The notes under the pieces were generated by a model. The model made no database searches. It saw only the letters and a program-made list of their open reading frames with translations, and was not told the origin of the DNA. This document shows positions 42,885 through 53,995 of a stretch of DNA of 64,000 nucleotides, one piece after another. The DNA is from Okapia johnstoni. Lineage: Eukaryota; Chordata; Mammalia; Artiodactyla; Giraffidae. Both the position numbers and the translations under genes were made by a program. Location of the stretch: NCBI GenBank assembly GCA_024291935.2, contig JAGTYA010000026.1, forward strand, positions 3,397,501-3,461,500. The letters run 5' to 3'. How positions within the stretch are numbered: position 1 is the first letter of the stretch; each line of letters starts with the position of its first letter.

Positions 42885-43650
42885 CAGATTCAGGTTCAGT
42901 CTCTGTGAATCTGTGTACATTCACTTTTTAAAAAAGAAATAGTTTCCATAAAAGGATATTCGGTAATCACCTCATTTTTAATACAATGTTTTTATACAAA
43001 AACCCCATTTCAAACTATTTACTGTACAAGAGAAAGCAGAAGCATAAGATGGCATGATTTTAGCAAATAACAAAACGCTCTGACGCCTGCGGACGTCCCT
43101 CCTGATGACAGCTCACGGGAATGTCCGCGCTCACCAACCACATCTTCAGGACAAACGTGTTTGTGTTTTCGCCCCTCCCTTTGCTGGAACATTTCTCTTA
43201 CGTTTCTCTGCGTGCTTGAGAAATTTCAGATCATCGGTTAGTATAATGGGGCTGCAAGTTGAGACCATTCCTATCAGCTATGAGGTTTGTTTTTACAAGT
43301 TTTTAAAATGATAATTTCCAACAGTAACATTCCTGTAAGTAAAAATATAGAGAAGTGTTACCAAAATAGAAGCCTTTATTAATAAAAATCTTTGGTAGTA
43401 ACAGTAGTTTAAATTCCTCTCAATGATATTTGGTTAGCTAATAAAACGAACGCCTTCCACCTTTGAGCTACAGAGAAGAAACCCTTACGTCCACTGTAGA
43501 ACTGATTTAAAAACAAAAACAAAACCCAATAAATACGCTGAAGCTGCAAAAGTACCCCTGGAAGCCTTAAGACTTCTTGAAACCCTAAAGCTGCCTGAGG
43601 AAATGCCACCGAGGTCATAATCGTTCACTGCTCATGTTTCTGTCACCTGT

Positions 43651-43862
43651 GGGCTTCCTTGGAGGCTAAAACGGTAAAGAATCTGCCTGCAGTGCAGGAG
43701 ACCCAGGTTCGATCCCTGGGTCGGGAAGATCCCCTGGAGAAGGGAACGGCAACCCCCTCCAGTACTCTTGCCTGGAGAATCCCACGGACGGAGGAGCCTG
43801 GCGGGCTACTGTTCATGGGGCCTCAGAGCCAGACACCAGCTGAGCGACTAACATTTTCCCTT
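43651..43862 (+). mobile_element. Bov-tA SINE inside the ANO1 3' UTR (antisense)
   Basis: Complete element from 'gggcttccttggaggctaaa' to 'ccagctgagcgactaacatt', inserted opposite to transcription. Confidence 0.93.
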
Positions 43863-44559
43863 TCAGTGTGGTGGGGGAGGTGCGTGGCTGACAGTGGGGA
43901 CCGCAGGGGTGCCTGTGACTGCTCACTCAGAGCACCTGCACCCTGCTAGTTCTCTAAGAGTGAATTCGGGGCTCCCGGGCCGCTGAGGGACCCAGCCAGG
44001 GCACCTCCCGTTTTGAGCAGTGTCTCGGTTTTGGAACCCGTGGAAGGAAAAGGCGATGAAACAATCTGACTTTTTCGACCTAGAGACAGGTGTCGTTGTT
44101 TGGAATGGGCGTCAACATCGTTTATCCCTCCTCCATTTCTCTCTCTGCCCTCAAATCTCTCACCAGCTTTTGCCCGATGCCTTGGAATGCCACCTCACCT
44201 TTCTTAAGGCATCAGGAGGGTTTAAAGAAGATGCTTCTGGGGGCTCACCTCCCAACTGCCAAGGAGACCCCAGACTCCAAGCATCACGTCCACAAAACAC
44301 CTGCATCTGCTGCACGCCACCCTGTCCCCAGCAATCATTTTGATTAACGCTGAACACTAAACAAACAGGATTCCCTGCATGATGGTTTTGTGCAAAAACA
44401 AGAAAAAACAGAACGCAGTGGAAAAACACGGAGAAACGCTGTCCTACTTAGAAGGCGGTTTTCCAGGTTTGCCGCAAACCCAGGAGCCCCCGGCCAGGTG
44501 GCTGTGAGAAGCCGCCTGCCCGGAGGGCGAGTGTGCGCGTGGCTGCGGCTGCCCAGCGG

Positions 44560-44817
44560 CTACAGGGAGCCTCCAGGGAAGTCGGGGCCGGCCGGGGGCG
44601 GGGCCGGGGCCGCGGGGGCGGGGCTGTGGTTGTTGCAGGGCTCCGCCCTCTTCCGGTCCTTCTCCATCCACGTGTCCAGCAGCTGCTGCTTGCCCTGCTC
44701 CTCCCGCATGAACAGCTCGACCATGAGCACCTTCTCTTTGTGGATCTGCTGGCTGATGTCCTTGGGGATGTCGGGGATGACCCAGTCCACAAAGTCACTC
44801 ATGAACATGACCAGGTT
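44560..44817 (-). CDS. ANO1: ANO1 last coding exon (C-terminus)
   Basis: ANO1 (TMEM16A) is the homodimeric plasma-membrane calcium-activated chloride channel. The exon starts at a codon boundary after the acceptor CAG (44818-44820). Its first residues [20 protein letters not shown] complete the last membrane segment, followed by the cytosolic helix ([20 protein letters not shown], then QLLDTWMEK). It ends at TAG 44560-44562. Up to TWMEK it is nearly identical to the human protein as I remember it. After EPCNNHS the tail is an Ala/Pro-rich run ending in GPDFPGGSL, unlike the human tail, and the DNA there is a GC-rich string of CCCCGCC-like words. Confidence 0.97.
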   Translation of the reverse strand, partial: NLVMFMSDFVDWVIPDIPKDISQQIHKEKVLMVELFMREEQGKQQLLDTWMEKDRKRAEPCNNHSPAPAAPAPPPAGPDFPGGSL

Positions 44818-46702
44818 CTGGAAGAAGAGTCAGTGTCGGGGGGCTGGGAAGGGTGACCCCGGAAACGCTCCCACCTCCCCCTGCGCCCCACCGGACAGCA
44901 CCTTGCCCCGCCCATCACCTCGGCCCTGTGACCTCAGATACACCCTCCACCTCCCTGGCCTTGGTTTCCCGGAGGGCATAGATGAGACAGGAAGGGGGCC
45001 CTCTTAAACAGGAAAACTGTCTGCATGATTCTGAATCTCTGGGCTTAAGAAATGCTCTGATTGGTTGTGCTTAGGCTGCTGTCTATGGGGTCGCATAGAG
45101 TCGGACACAACTGAAGCGACTTAGCAGCAGTCGCTCAGTCGTGTCCGACTCTCCTCTGTCCATGGGAATTCTCCAGGCAAGAATACTGGAGTGGGTTGCC
45201 ATTTTCTCCTCCAGGGAATCTTCCTGACCCAGGGATTGAACCCAGGTCTCCAGCATTGCGGGTGGATTCTTTACCAATTGAGCTACCTGGGAAGCCCAAG
45301 AATACTGGAGTGGGTAGCCCATCCCTTCTCCAGGGGAACTTCCCGACCCAGGAATTGAACTAGGGTCTCCTGCATTGCAGGTGGATTCTTTACCAGCTGA
45401 GCTACCAGGGAATTGGTTACACATCACTAAATACAAGTGCTAAGGCTTCAAAGGAAAATAGTTAAAATGCAAAGAACACAAAACAAATGGAGCTTAAACC
45501 ATCTCTGAGGACTCCGCAGGCCCTTCTGCCCTTTGTCAGGCCTCCCAGGATTGCTCTGAATCCATGCCAGCCGCCTCCCTGCTTACATTTCTGGTCTGTA
45601 CAATGCAGACGAGTTGGCTTTCATAGACTGATGGAAATCTCTAGTTTTCAAACTTCCATCTGACCAGCACTTGTGAGCATGTGTGGCTGAGTTAGTCGAC
45701 TGGTCATAGAGGGGCTGGTTCCCGCCCCCCGCCCCCATCATCTTTCTTGGTTGACGCTCCCAGCCCCCAGCTGTGGGCGCTGACACTCACAGCTGCCTGT
45801 CTGCAGGGAACCGCCCCCTCCTGCCTCCCTGTTCTGGGCCTGAAGCCAATGATGGGCCATGTGTGCAGACCAGAGGCACTCTTCTGCATCAAGGTGGGCC
45901 CACTTGTGTGACAGGATTCACACTCTGGCCTAGGCCCCCTTCCTGCTGAGCACTGTCCCCCCCCACCCCAACAAGGCCTTCCCTCAGTAACCCATTTGCA
46001 CCAGAATCCTCATCTCAGGCTCAGCTTCTTGGGAACTGGGCCCCAGACACTAGTCCTGACTGCAATGGGTTGTGGAAGGCTGGTGGTCGAGGCAGGGGGG
46101 CCTCGGGGGCTGGGGGTCCTGGCGGGGGCCACAATGTGTAGAAAAGGCAGGGCTGGGGCTTGACCCCAGTTCCTGGGATCCCAGGGCTAGGAGGACACAC
46201 CGGAGGCAACCCCAGCACGACCTCCCCAGTTGGGATCTCAGTGCCTTGTGCACCAGCCGGCTTCCCGGTCTGGATCTTGGCCACTGGGAACTGCTCAGGC
46301 CTCAGAGTTAGCTCCCCTCCCCAGAGACTGGGCCTGGCAGGGCTGGGTCCCCTGCCTGCTGGAGGTGGGGGCTGGTGTCAGCCGGGACCCCACCAGCCCT
46401 GAACGCGGGGGCATCTTCTGCTGCACGGTGCGGGAGTCGCTAAGGGGCTCCCCTCGCGTCTCCTTCAGTGAAGACGATTTGTGTTTAACTAGACCTGCCT
46501 TCCTTTAACTCGGGGGGTCTGGGACTTCTCCTTGCCCAGGGGGTCACCAGCACCTCACACCTCGGGGTGACCAGGGTGAGTCCTCCAGCCTCCAAACCCC
46601 TGACCCCGGCCAGTTCCTGCCCTCCTGACCCTTTTCTGGGCAAGAGCGCACCCTTGGCGCCTCAGCCCCCAGCCCCTCCGGAAGCTGAGCAGGCCCTTGC
46701 AC
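44818..46702 (-). other. ANO1: ANO1 last intron (1,885 bp)
   Basis: Bounded by donor GT at 46702-46701 and acceptor AG at 44819-44818. It holds Bov-A/Bov-tA elements at 45073-45412; the remainder is unassigned, GC-rich toward the upstream exon. Confidence 0.85.
45073..45412 (-). mobile_element. Bov-A fragment plus Bov-tA with duplicated tRNA-like part
   Basis: 45073-45128 is a forward Bov-A tail (gtctatggggtcgcatagag). 45130-45412 is a reverse Bov-tA in which the head half (agaatactggagtgggt ... gagctacc) occurs twice in tandem, ending near 45295 and 45412. Confidence 0.85.
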
Positions 46703-46808
46703 CTGGAAGACGATGACGAAGGCCAGCCGGGCGGCCAGGACGGCCCAGAAGTCCTTGGAGATGTCGTACTTGTGTTCCGACCACGGCGGCTCCCGGTAGT
46801 CTTTGTAC
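46703..46808 (-). CDS. ANO1: ANO1 penultimate coding exon
   Basis: A 106-bp exon between acceptor CAG (46811-46809) and donor GT (46702-46701). Its first base completes the AGG codon begun in the upstream exon. It then encodes [20 protein letters not shown] followed by [15 protein letters not shown], the end of the last extracellular loop and most of the last transmembrane segment. It ends on a codon boundary and joins the final exon in frame. From memory, the human protein has Asn where this has His in the WSEHKYD segment. Confidence 0.97.
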
Positions 46809-48825
46809 CTGCGAACGTGAGGCGGGTCTTCAGGGGGAGCTTGGGTCTGGCCCGGCTGCAGGGCTCGTGTCAGGAGAGCCGGGGCCACCTGCAGGACAGC
46901 CTCCACCCCGCCCGCTCACACAGTGTGGGGGGCTTCTCCCCACACTGAAGGGGATCCCGGCGCCCACGTGGGCTGGACAGGCCTGAGGGGGTGTCCTCAC
47001 AAGCCCAACTGGAGGCCCACAGAGGGGGCTCTGGGACCACCTGGCCCAGGGTCCCCAAACTTTGAAGGCAGTGCAGCCCTGGTACCAAAAAGAAATCCCC
47101 CCGGAGACCCCAGTGGGCCGCACAGAGGGAGTGGGGCCTTCCTGGGTGGAAGGGAGTGGGGTCCCTAAACCTGGAGCCTCTACGCAGCCCCCCATGTCCA
47201 CAGAACTCCAGGCCACGTGCTGTGAGATCCAGTGTGAAAATGGCTTCTCCAGGCTTTCCCCTCTCTGTGGGGGAAACTATTGGAAAAAATCAAACATCCT
47301 TGCAAAGTAGCCCATGTATGAAGGTTAAACACACAGTCGGTGCAGTCAGGGCACCAGGAAACTGTCCCCAGGTCCATCCTGCCCCCTGCCACCCTGCCAG
47401 CGCCACTGCCTGAAGGGCACCTCCCGCCAAGTGTTACCTCATCTCGTTCGATAAATACCCGCCCACCCCTCTTCTTATCGCTTCTAGACGTGGCTCTTGA
47501 CTCCCTGCTGGGAGACAGCGCTCACTCCCGGGGCCCCCAGGCCCCACCTCTGCCCCGGTACAGCGGGAGCGTGGGGGCCTCCACGGCTCTAGTTCTGCCT
47601 TTTTCTCAGAGGTCCAGAGATGCCTGAGGTGGGGGCAGAGGAAGGAGGGCAACCCGGGGTTCTGGCCCCGAGCTGCTCCCAAATATGGGGTGCCCAGTTT
47701 TAAGAGGGCCTACCCTCTCTGTGTGGGAAGAGCTTCCCCAAAGCCATCCAAGAAAGCCCCGGTTTCTTTCCGAGAAAGGGCGGTTTCCAGGCGCAGGGCC
47801 GCAGGTGCACTCTGCTGGTCACTGAAAAGCTGGGGCGCTGTCGGGGGGCCAGGAGAGGAGGCCCCTGGCTCTGGGCGTGTGGGCCTGGTACAGACCCGGG
47901 CCTGGCTCCCGCCTCACTGTGTGTCCCTGTGGCATCGCTTGACCTCTCTGGGCCTTGGTCTGGCATTCCCTCACTTAGTCATGTCACAAGAATGGACTGT
48001 GCAGTGCTGCGCACCAGGCCTCATCCCAGGGGTTAGGGCTGGTGGGGGGCACAGACAGGACTTCTCTTCCACAGGGCTTTGTGTCTTCTGAGGCAACAGG
48101 ACAGAAGCCCCAGAGAGCCTGTGCAGCACTGCGCTGCCAGCTCGAGAGAGAGGATTGGGCCGGGAACGCTCACTCTGGTGCCAGCTGCTGAGCTGTGCAG
48201 AAGTTGTACAACCTGATCTCCTGTGGAACAAGAGGCCACTGCTCTCCTAGCGTCAGCAGCCACACATACCTGCTCCTCCCTCTTCCTTCCGTGCTCAGGG
48301 CCAGCCGCACTAGGATGCTGGGAAATGTGTTTGGGCTACCTGGCAAACTCATACACATACCTCAAAGCCCACTTATAGATGTGTCCAGATGCCAAGCCCC
48401 ACCACCTGCACTGACCTCTGTCAGAGACGATCTTACTGTTTTCCTGGCTCAGCTCTTGTGCTCAGCCTGCAAGTTCCCCTCACCGGGGAAGCTAATGCCC
48501 TCTCTGGAGCTGGCTGCGAGCATTCAGTGAGACCGTGCTTGTTTCAGGGCAGTGATAAATGGTAGCAGTGATCACAGCTCTCAGCTGCTTTTTTCACACC
48601 TGCAGCCGCGGGCTGGGCTGGGTGCTGCTCTACCTGCAGCCAACTCCCCTGGGAGGTGGCTTGACAGGGAACAGCTGGTGGCGTGGAGTTCACAGGACCC
48701 AGGACTTAATCATGGCCAATGGACAGGTGGGCTGGACTGAAGCCAGAGTCCCAGGGAGCAGGGGGGCTGGCCCACGACCTTCCACCTCAGTGGGGGGAAA
48801 GGTAGCCAGGGTCTCACTTAAAAAG
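46809..48825 (-). other. ANO1: ANO1 intron, no repeat firmly named
   Basis: GC-rich intronic sequence. A probable reverse MIR lies near 47890-47985 (gcatcgcttgacctctctgg, gccttggtctgg). 47045-47110 may be an old DNA-transposon remnant. No extra exon was recognised. Confidence 0.5.
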
Positions 48826-48960
48826 GGGGTGTTTGCGTGGTCCAGGAGCTAAGAGTCTGTGCTTCCAGTGCAGGGGCCCAGGTTCAATCCTTGGTCAGGG
48901 AACTAGACCCCACATGCCTCAGCTAAGAGCTGGCATGGCCGAAAAACCAAAAAACAACCC
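48826..48960 (+). mobile_element. CHRL-type short SINE
   Basis: 'tttgcgtggtccaggagcta', 'gggcccaggttcaatccttg' and 'ggccgaaaaaccaaaaaaca'. Antisense in an ANO1 intron. Confidence 0.8.
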
Positions 48961-50336
48961 CCTACAAGCCCCCTGGGGTCTTTGCCCTGTCTCCTCAGCC
49001 CTCCCGCTGCTCCCCGCCCCCCACCCCCGATCTGCCGCGTGGCCAGGACTCCCGACCAACGCTCAGATAGGGGGCTGCTGCAGAGGGCTGAGTGCCTGGG
49101 GCCCCATTCTTGAAAACCAATGCTTACCCTGTAAACACCAGCACTGACCTTTTGAGGGGATTTATAATAAAACGACCACCTATCTCCCTGCCTTCTTTGT
49201 TCTAAATCATTCTTTTCTGAAATTCATTTTGAGTTAAACAGGTCGGCCTGAGTGTGTTCTTGGCATGGAGCGTTCAAACAAAGCAAGAGAGGCGAGCAGG
49301 GGCCCGACCGGAAGTTCGGGGGTCTCTGGGGCCCGGGCCTGCTGACGATGGGGAGGAAGGGACCTTGAGCTGCTGCCCTTGACTCCCAGCTCTCCAGGCC
49401 ACCCCTGCCCATGGCGGCCACGTGCGAGTTGGAGCAGACCCCCCGGCCTCTCCCTGATGTATCTCCTCACATCCGTGTGCCCTGAAACAGGTGGTGGGCG
49501 GGCCTCTGGACAGCAGGCAGCGTGCGTGTTGTGTATTCGTGTGTCGCCCGCCCTCTCATTGGCAGGCCTGGCCGAGCTGTTCATTTTCACCGCTGCATGG
49601 GTCCCAGAGGAAGTGCAGTCCCTGCCCTGACACGGAACGCACGGCACACCTTGTAGTTTAGTCCCGGGGGGGGGGCATCGGGGCACATCAGCCGCGCCTA
49701 CACTGAGTGGGCCTGCCCGCCAGATCCAGGGGCCCCAGCCGTGCTGTCTTCCATGTCTTGGGCCTGTTTTTTTTCTGTTGTTTGATTTGATTTTGTGTTT
49801 TGTTTTTCTTCTGCAGCCACGCGCTGCTGCTTGTCGCTGTCAATACCCTGGACCCTGGCAGCCTCCTCCACATCTTGCTACCAGGTCAAGGGTATGGAGA
49901 CAGACAGGTGGGTTTAACAGAACTAGGTGCAAAGTAACAGTACATAGGCTTGGAGTAAACACCGCCGTCCACAGAAAGGGCCATGCTTCATCACTCCGGC
50001 TTTGCGACATGTGTCTTGGTCCCTGTGGTCTTCCGTGTTCTGAATCTCAGGCGATTTAGACTGTCCGCGGACACTAACCGAGCTGCAGTCACACTGTCTC
50101 CACTCTGCCCCCCACTCTCAGCCTCATCTCAGCCCGTGGCCCATCACACCACAGTCCTGTTTCCTGACCAGGGTAGGGGGCCTCTGCCCCATCCCTTGGT
50201 CTCGCCGTCCACCACGCTGGGCCTTTACGCTCTACGCTCCAGAACCCACCTATGACCACCACCCTGCTTTCACCCGCATGCCCTCTCCTGGAACGCTCCT
50301 CATCCCCCCACCCTTCCCTTAGGCTTCCAGCTACTC
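48961..50336 (-). other. ANO1: ANO1 intron, mostly unassigned
   Basis: Contains a G10 run near 49667, a T/G-rich stretch near 49768-49808 and an L2-like stretch at 50030-50330 (cctgaccagggtagggggcc, gggcctttacgctctacgct). No extra exon was seen. Confidence 0.45.
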
Positions 50337-51833
50337 AGTTCAGTTCAGTTCAATCGCTCAGTCGTCTCTGACTCTTTGCGACCCCATGAATTGCAGCACG
50401 CCAGGCCTCTCTGTCCATCACCAACTCCCGGAGTTTACCCAAACCCATGTCCATCGAGTCGGTGATGCCATCCAACCATCTCATCCTCTGTCGTCCCCTT
50501 CTCCTCCCGCCCCCAATCCTACCCAGCATTAGGGTCTTTTCCAATGAGTCAACCCTTCGCATGAGGTGGCCAAAGTATTGGAGTTTCAGCTTCAACATCA
50601 GACCTTCCAATGAACACCCAGGATTGATCTCTTTTAGGATGGATCGATTGGATCTCCTTGCAGTCCAAGGGACTCTCAAGAGTCTCCTCCAATACCACAG
50701 TTCAAAAGCATCAATTCTTCGGCGCTCAGCCTTCTTCACCGTCCAACTCTCACATCCATACATGACCATTGGAAAAACCATAGCCTTGACTAGATGGACT
50801 TTTGTTGGCAAAGTAATGTCTCTGCTTTTAAATATGCTATCTAGGTTGGCTATAACCTTCCTTCCAAGGAGTAAGCATCTTTTAATTTCATGGCTGCAGT
50901 CACCATCAGCAGTGATTCTGGAGCCCCCCAAAATAAAGTCTGACACTGTTTCCCCTGTTTCCCCATCTATTTCCCATGAAGTGATGGGACCAGATGCCAT
51001 GATCTTAGTTTTCTGAACGTTGAGCTTTAAGCCAACTTTTTCACTCTCCTCTTTCACCTTCATCAAGAGGCTCTTTAGTTCTTCTTCACTTTCTGCCATA
51101 AGGGTGGTGTCATCCGCATATCTGAGGTTACTGATATTTCTCCCGGCAATCTTGATTCCAGCTTGTGTTTCTTCCAGCCCAGTGTTTCTCATGATGTACT
51201 CTGCATATAAGTTAAATAAGCAGGGTGACAATATACAGCCTTGACATACTCCTTTTCCTATTTGGAACCAATCTGTTGTTCCATGTCCAGTTCTAACTGT
51301 TGCTTCCTGACCTGCATACAGGTTTCTCAAAAGACAGGTCAGATGGTCTGGTATTCCCATCTCTTTCAGAATTTTCCACAGTTTATTGTGATCCACACAG
51401 TCAAAGGCTTTGGCATAGTCAATAAAGCAGAAATAGATGTTTTTCTGGAACTCTCTTGCTTTTTCGATGATCCAGTGGATATTGGCAATTTGATCTCTGG
51501 TTCCTCTGCCTTTTCTAAAACCAGCTTGAACATCTGGAAGTTCACGGTTCACGTATTGCTGAAGCCTGGCTTGGAGAATTTTGAGCATTACTTTACTAGC
51601 GTGTGAGATGAGTGCAATTGTGCGGTAGTTTGAGCATTTTTTGGCATTGCCTTTCTTTGGGATTGGAACGAAAACTGACCTTTTCCAGTCCTGTGGCCAC
51701 TGCTGAGTTTTCCAAATTTGCTGGCATATCGAGTGCAGCACTTTCACAGCATCATCTTTCAGGATTTGAAATAGCTCAACTGGAATTCCATCACCTCCAC
51801 TAGCTTTGTTCGTAGTGATGCTTTCTAAGGCCC
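50337..51833 (-). mobile_element. BovB LINE, 1.5 kb, 5'-truncated, largely intact RT
   Basis: Lies in the sense orientation within an ANO1 intron. The 3' end has the typical short tandem tail (actgaactgaactga complement at 50337-50352). The 5' truncation is near 51833, within the sequence encoding the segment just before the RT domain. It is the best preserved BovB copy in the window. Confidence 0.95.
50350..51747 (-). CDS. BovB reverse-transcriptase ORF fragment (465 codons, uninterrupted)
   Basis: Retrotransposon RT, not a host gene. The frame is open from the truncation point (about 51830; the first codon counted here is GTG, not a true start) to the stop near the element's 3' end. RT motifs are present: FIDYAKAFD (motif A, residues 108-116), [10 protein letters not shown] (motif B region, about 166-175) and YADD (motif C, 210-213). 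The C-terminal part carries the [11 protein letters not shown] and [10 protein letters not shown] segments usual for BovB. The N-terminal endonuclease is missing, so it cannot act as a complete element. Confidence 0.93.
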   Translation of the reverse strand: MKVLHSICQQIWKTQQWPQDWKRSVFVPIPKKGNAKKCSNYRTIALISHASKVMLKILQARLQQYVNRELPDVQAGFRKGRGTRDQIANIHWIIEKAREFQKNIYFCFIDYAKAFDCVDHNKLWKILKEMGIPDHLTCLLRNLYAGQEATVRTGHGTTDWFQIGKGVCQGCILSPCLFNLYAEYIMRNTGLEETQAGIKIAGRNISNLRYADDTTLMAESEEELKSLLMKVKEESEKVGLKLNVQKTKIMASGPITSWEIDGETGETVSDFILGGSRITADGDCSHEIKRCLLLGRKVIANLDSIFKSRDITLPTKVHLVKAMVFPMVMYGCESWTVKKAERRRIDAFELWYWRRLLRVPWTARRSNRSILKEINPGCSLEGLMLKLKLQYFGHLMRRVDSLEKTLMLGRIGGGRRRGRQRMRWLDGITDSMDMGLGKLRELVMDREAWRAAIHGVAKSQRRLSD

Positions 51834-52451
51834 ACTATTATTACCCCTTTAACTGGATCTGTTTACGCTTCTGCTGCCCCCTGTACAAGGTTCCTGGACA
51901 GCAGGGATCGTGTTGCCCGTTCCCGAGCCCCCAGCCCCGAGCCCCTAGCCCCTAACCCCTCCAGGATGGCGCATGGGAGAAGCACAGTGAATGGCCATGC
52001 CTGGCTGTGCCCCTCGCCCCACCCGCATCCCACCCCTGCCCACCCAGCATCCATAACCTCTTGTTTGAAAACCCATTTCCCTTGAGATGCTCCCAAATCT
52101 ATGGCCACAACCCCACACCCTGGCCCACAACCCAGACCCAGCCAAAGAGAGACCCCACACTCTGGCAACAGTGATTGGTTCAATGAGGCGCCTGTGACCG
52201 AAGGCAGGTCAGTGAGACTCAATCCTAGGACTTTTGCTGACTAGTGGGAAAGAAATATTCTTCCCACCAGGCCTTTTGTGTAGAGAGGCCTGCTGGGGGA
52301 TTCCCTTCTGCCTGCCACAAAATGATGCCGACGTGCAGGAGTCATGTTGAGAGGCAGTGTCAGAATGGGGCTGGATGACAGATGGCAGCCCCTGGATCCA
52401 GCCGTGCCTGAAGCCCTCATGGACTTCTTAGTTAAATGATAAATCACCTCC

Positions 52452-52535
52452 TCCCTCCGACCGATGGTGAAGGACAGGGAAGCTGCAGTCCATGGGGTTG
52501 TAAAGAGTCGCGCACGACTGAGCGACAAACAACAA
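52452..52535 (+). mobile_element. BovB 3' tail fragment
   Basis: 'ccgatggtgaaggacaggga', 'agctgcagtccatggggttg' and 'cgcacgactgagcgacaaac': the last ~85 bp of BovB. Confidence 0.8.
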
Positions 52536-52688
52536 CAGTAACCTCCAACCCAGGAATCTCTCTCTCTTTTTTTTTCTTTCTCTGAAGCAAGATTGAGCTG
52601 TTCTGTGATTTGCCCGGAAAGAATTCCGGGGTTGAATTGGGGTTTTTCCAGAAGCCCACCAAATAGGGCTCTTTAAAGAGAGTTGTTG

Positions 52689-52830
52689 GGGTTTTCCCTG
52701 GTAGGCCGGCAGCTATGGCTCTGAGCTCCCAATGCCGGGGGCCTGGCTTTCATCCCTTGTCAGGGAACTAGGTCCCACATGCTGCAACTAAAACCTGGCA
52801 CAGCCAAATAAATATGTTAAAAAAACAGAA
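52689..52830 (+). mobile_element. CHRL-type SINE adjacent to an ANO1 splice donor (antisense)
   Basis: 'ggggttttccctggtaggcc', 'cagggaactaggtcccacat' and the A-tail 'aataaatatgttaaaaaaac'. The tail ends about 20 bp from the donor at 52848, so on the gene strand it forms a U-rich tract at roughly intron positions +17 to +33. Confidence 0.82.
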
Positions 52831-52848
52831 AGAGTTGCTGGGTGGTAC

Positions 52849-53033
52849 CTGCAGATCTGCACCTCGTAGCCCAGGTCCAGGGGATCGTTGGGGGCCGTGC
52901 CATTCTGGAAGTCACTGACGTTGAAGGAAGAAAGAGTGTGGTTGACGAAGCCGTGCATGGTCCCGTTCTCACTGTACATGTAGAGGTACACCAGGCGAGG
53001 GATGAAGTCGGACGTGAAGGAGATCACAAATGC
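52849..53033 (-). CDS. ANO1: ANO1 coding exon (membrane segment and glycosylated loop)
   Basis: 185 bp between acceptor AG (53035-53034) and donor GT (52848-52847). It starts on a codon boundary and ends with two bases (AG) of an Arg codon completed by the next exon. It encodes [20 protein letters not shown], the second-last membrane segment, then an extracellular loop with four N-x-S/T sequons (NGT, NHT, NVS, NGT) and a conserved Cys near the end (EVQICR). The donor reads AG then GTACCACC and lacks the usual A/G at +4/+5, so it is weak. From memory, Glu replaces human Lys just before the first NGT. Confidence 0.97.
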
Positions 53034-53995
53034 CTGGCCAGGGAATGGAGCGGTCAGCACGGCCCCCGGAGGGAGGGGCCGCGGCCCCACCTGAGCCTGG
53101 GCGGTGCTGCCCTGGGGCCTGGCCAGTGACCCACGTGGCCCCGGCTCGCTAAGGGAACACATGAAGGGTTGCGGGCACCCCATCAGCCCCTCCAGCATTC
53201 CAGGGAGAGCGCTGGGGATGGGAGCAGGGCGCCCCGGAACGAGGGGGCTGGGAGACAGTGCTGGCTGCCTCTTGCTGGCTGGGTGGCCCTGGGCAAGTGG
53301 CTTGACCTCTCTGTACCTCAGCCGTATCATCTGCAAGACGGGGCAATACCCCTGCCTCCAGGGGCCGTGTGTGCACTGGTGGGTGGTCCACGGAAAGGGC
53401 TTAGCCGGGTCTGGACCGTTCAAGATGCTGCTGCCACTGTTATTGTTGCAGCTGGTTGTTCTCACGAGACGCCCCGTTGGTCCCCTGCTGCTCTGTTCAC
53501 AGCAGCCCCGTGCTTACGCTGTACACAGAGGGGCTGGGCCTCGGTGTTTCCAGCTCCTCCTCGTTAAAACGGGGTCCCAGCTCACCCTGGAGGGGTGGAC
53601 GAGCTCTGCCCACAGCCTCCCTTTATGGGTGGGTTTCAAAGCCTTAAGCCGGCAGGAGTGGGTGGCTGATGGGGGTGGCCTGCCCGCCGAGATAGCAGGA
53701 ACCAGGGCTCTGAGGGTCCCTGCCTGGGCTGAGCGTCACTTCCTGTGCTATGGGGACTGAGCCAGCTCCATGACTGTGACCATCTGCTCCGGGGGGCTGT
53801 CTGCCTGGCCCCCCCAAGATGCAAGGTGACAGCTTCTGGGGGCTCAGGCTCGGCCGGTGGGTGGAGGGGTGAGGGCCACAGGACTGCACTTTCCTGAGGT
53901 TCTTGCACTTGGGGTTCATGTGTCAGGAAGGTGTGGACCAGATGCGGGGGCGGGAGAGAGGGCCATAGAGGGGGTGCTGTTCCCAGCAGGCTCGC
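53034..53995 (-). other. ANO1: ANO1 intron, one probable MIR
   Basis: 53255-53460 ('gccctgggcaagtggcttga', 'cctctctgtacctcagccgt', 'atcatctgcaagacggggca') is a reverse-strand MIR. The remainder is unassigned. Confidence 0.6.

Larger units (their letters stand above)
42860..44559 (-). other. ANO1: ANO1 3' UTR
   Basis: Sequence on the minus strand from the ANO1 stop codon to about 42860. The distal ~750 bp (42860-43620) is AT-rich, single-copy-looking DNA, the kind of sequence often conserved in 3' UTRs. A canonical AATAAA (TTTATT at 42879-42884) sits near its end and a second lies at 43375-43380. A Bov-tA is inserted antisense at 43651-43862. The exact cleavage site is inferred. Confidence 0.7.
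51834..52848 (-). other. ANO1: ANO1 intron next to the 52849 exon
   Basis: Unassigned except for a BovB tail (52452-52535) and a CHRL SINE (52689-52830). The segment 51895-52160 is C-rich with no recognisable repeat. Confidence 0.5.

Noticed and set aside
50350..51747. 465-codon frame as a possible host gene
   Set aside because: It is the BovB reverse transcriptase (YADD motif, BovB-specific C-terminal segments, BovB 3' tail).
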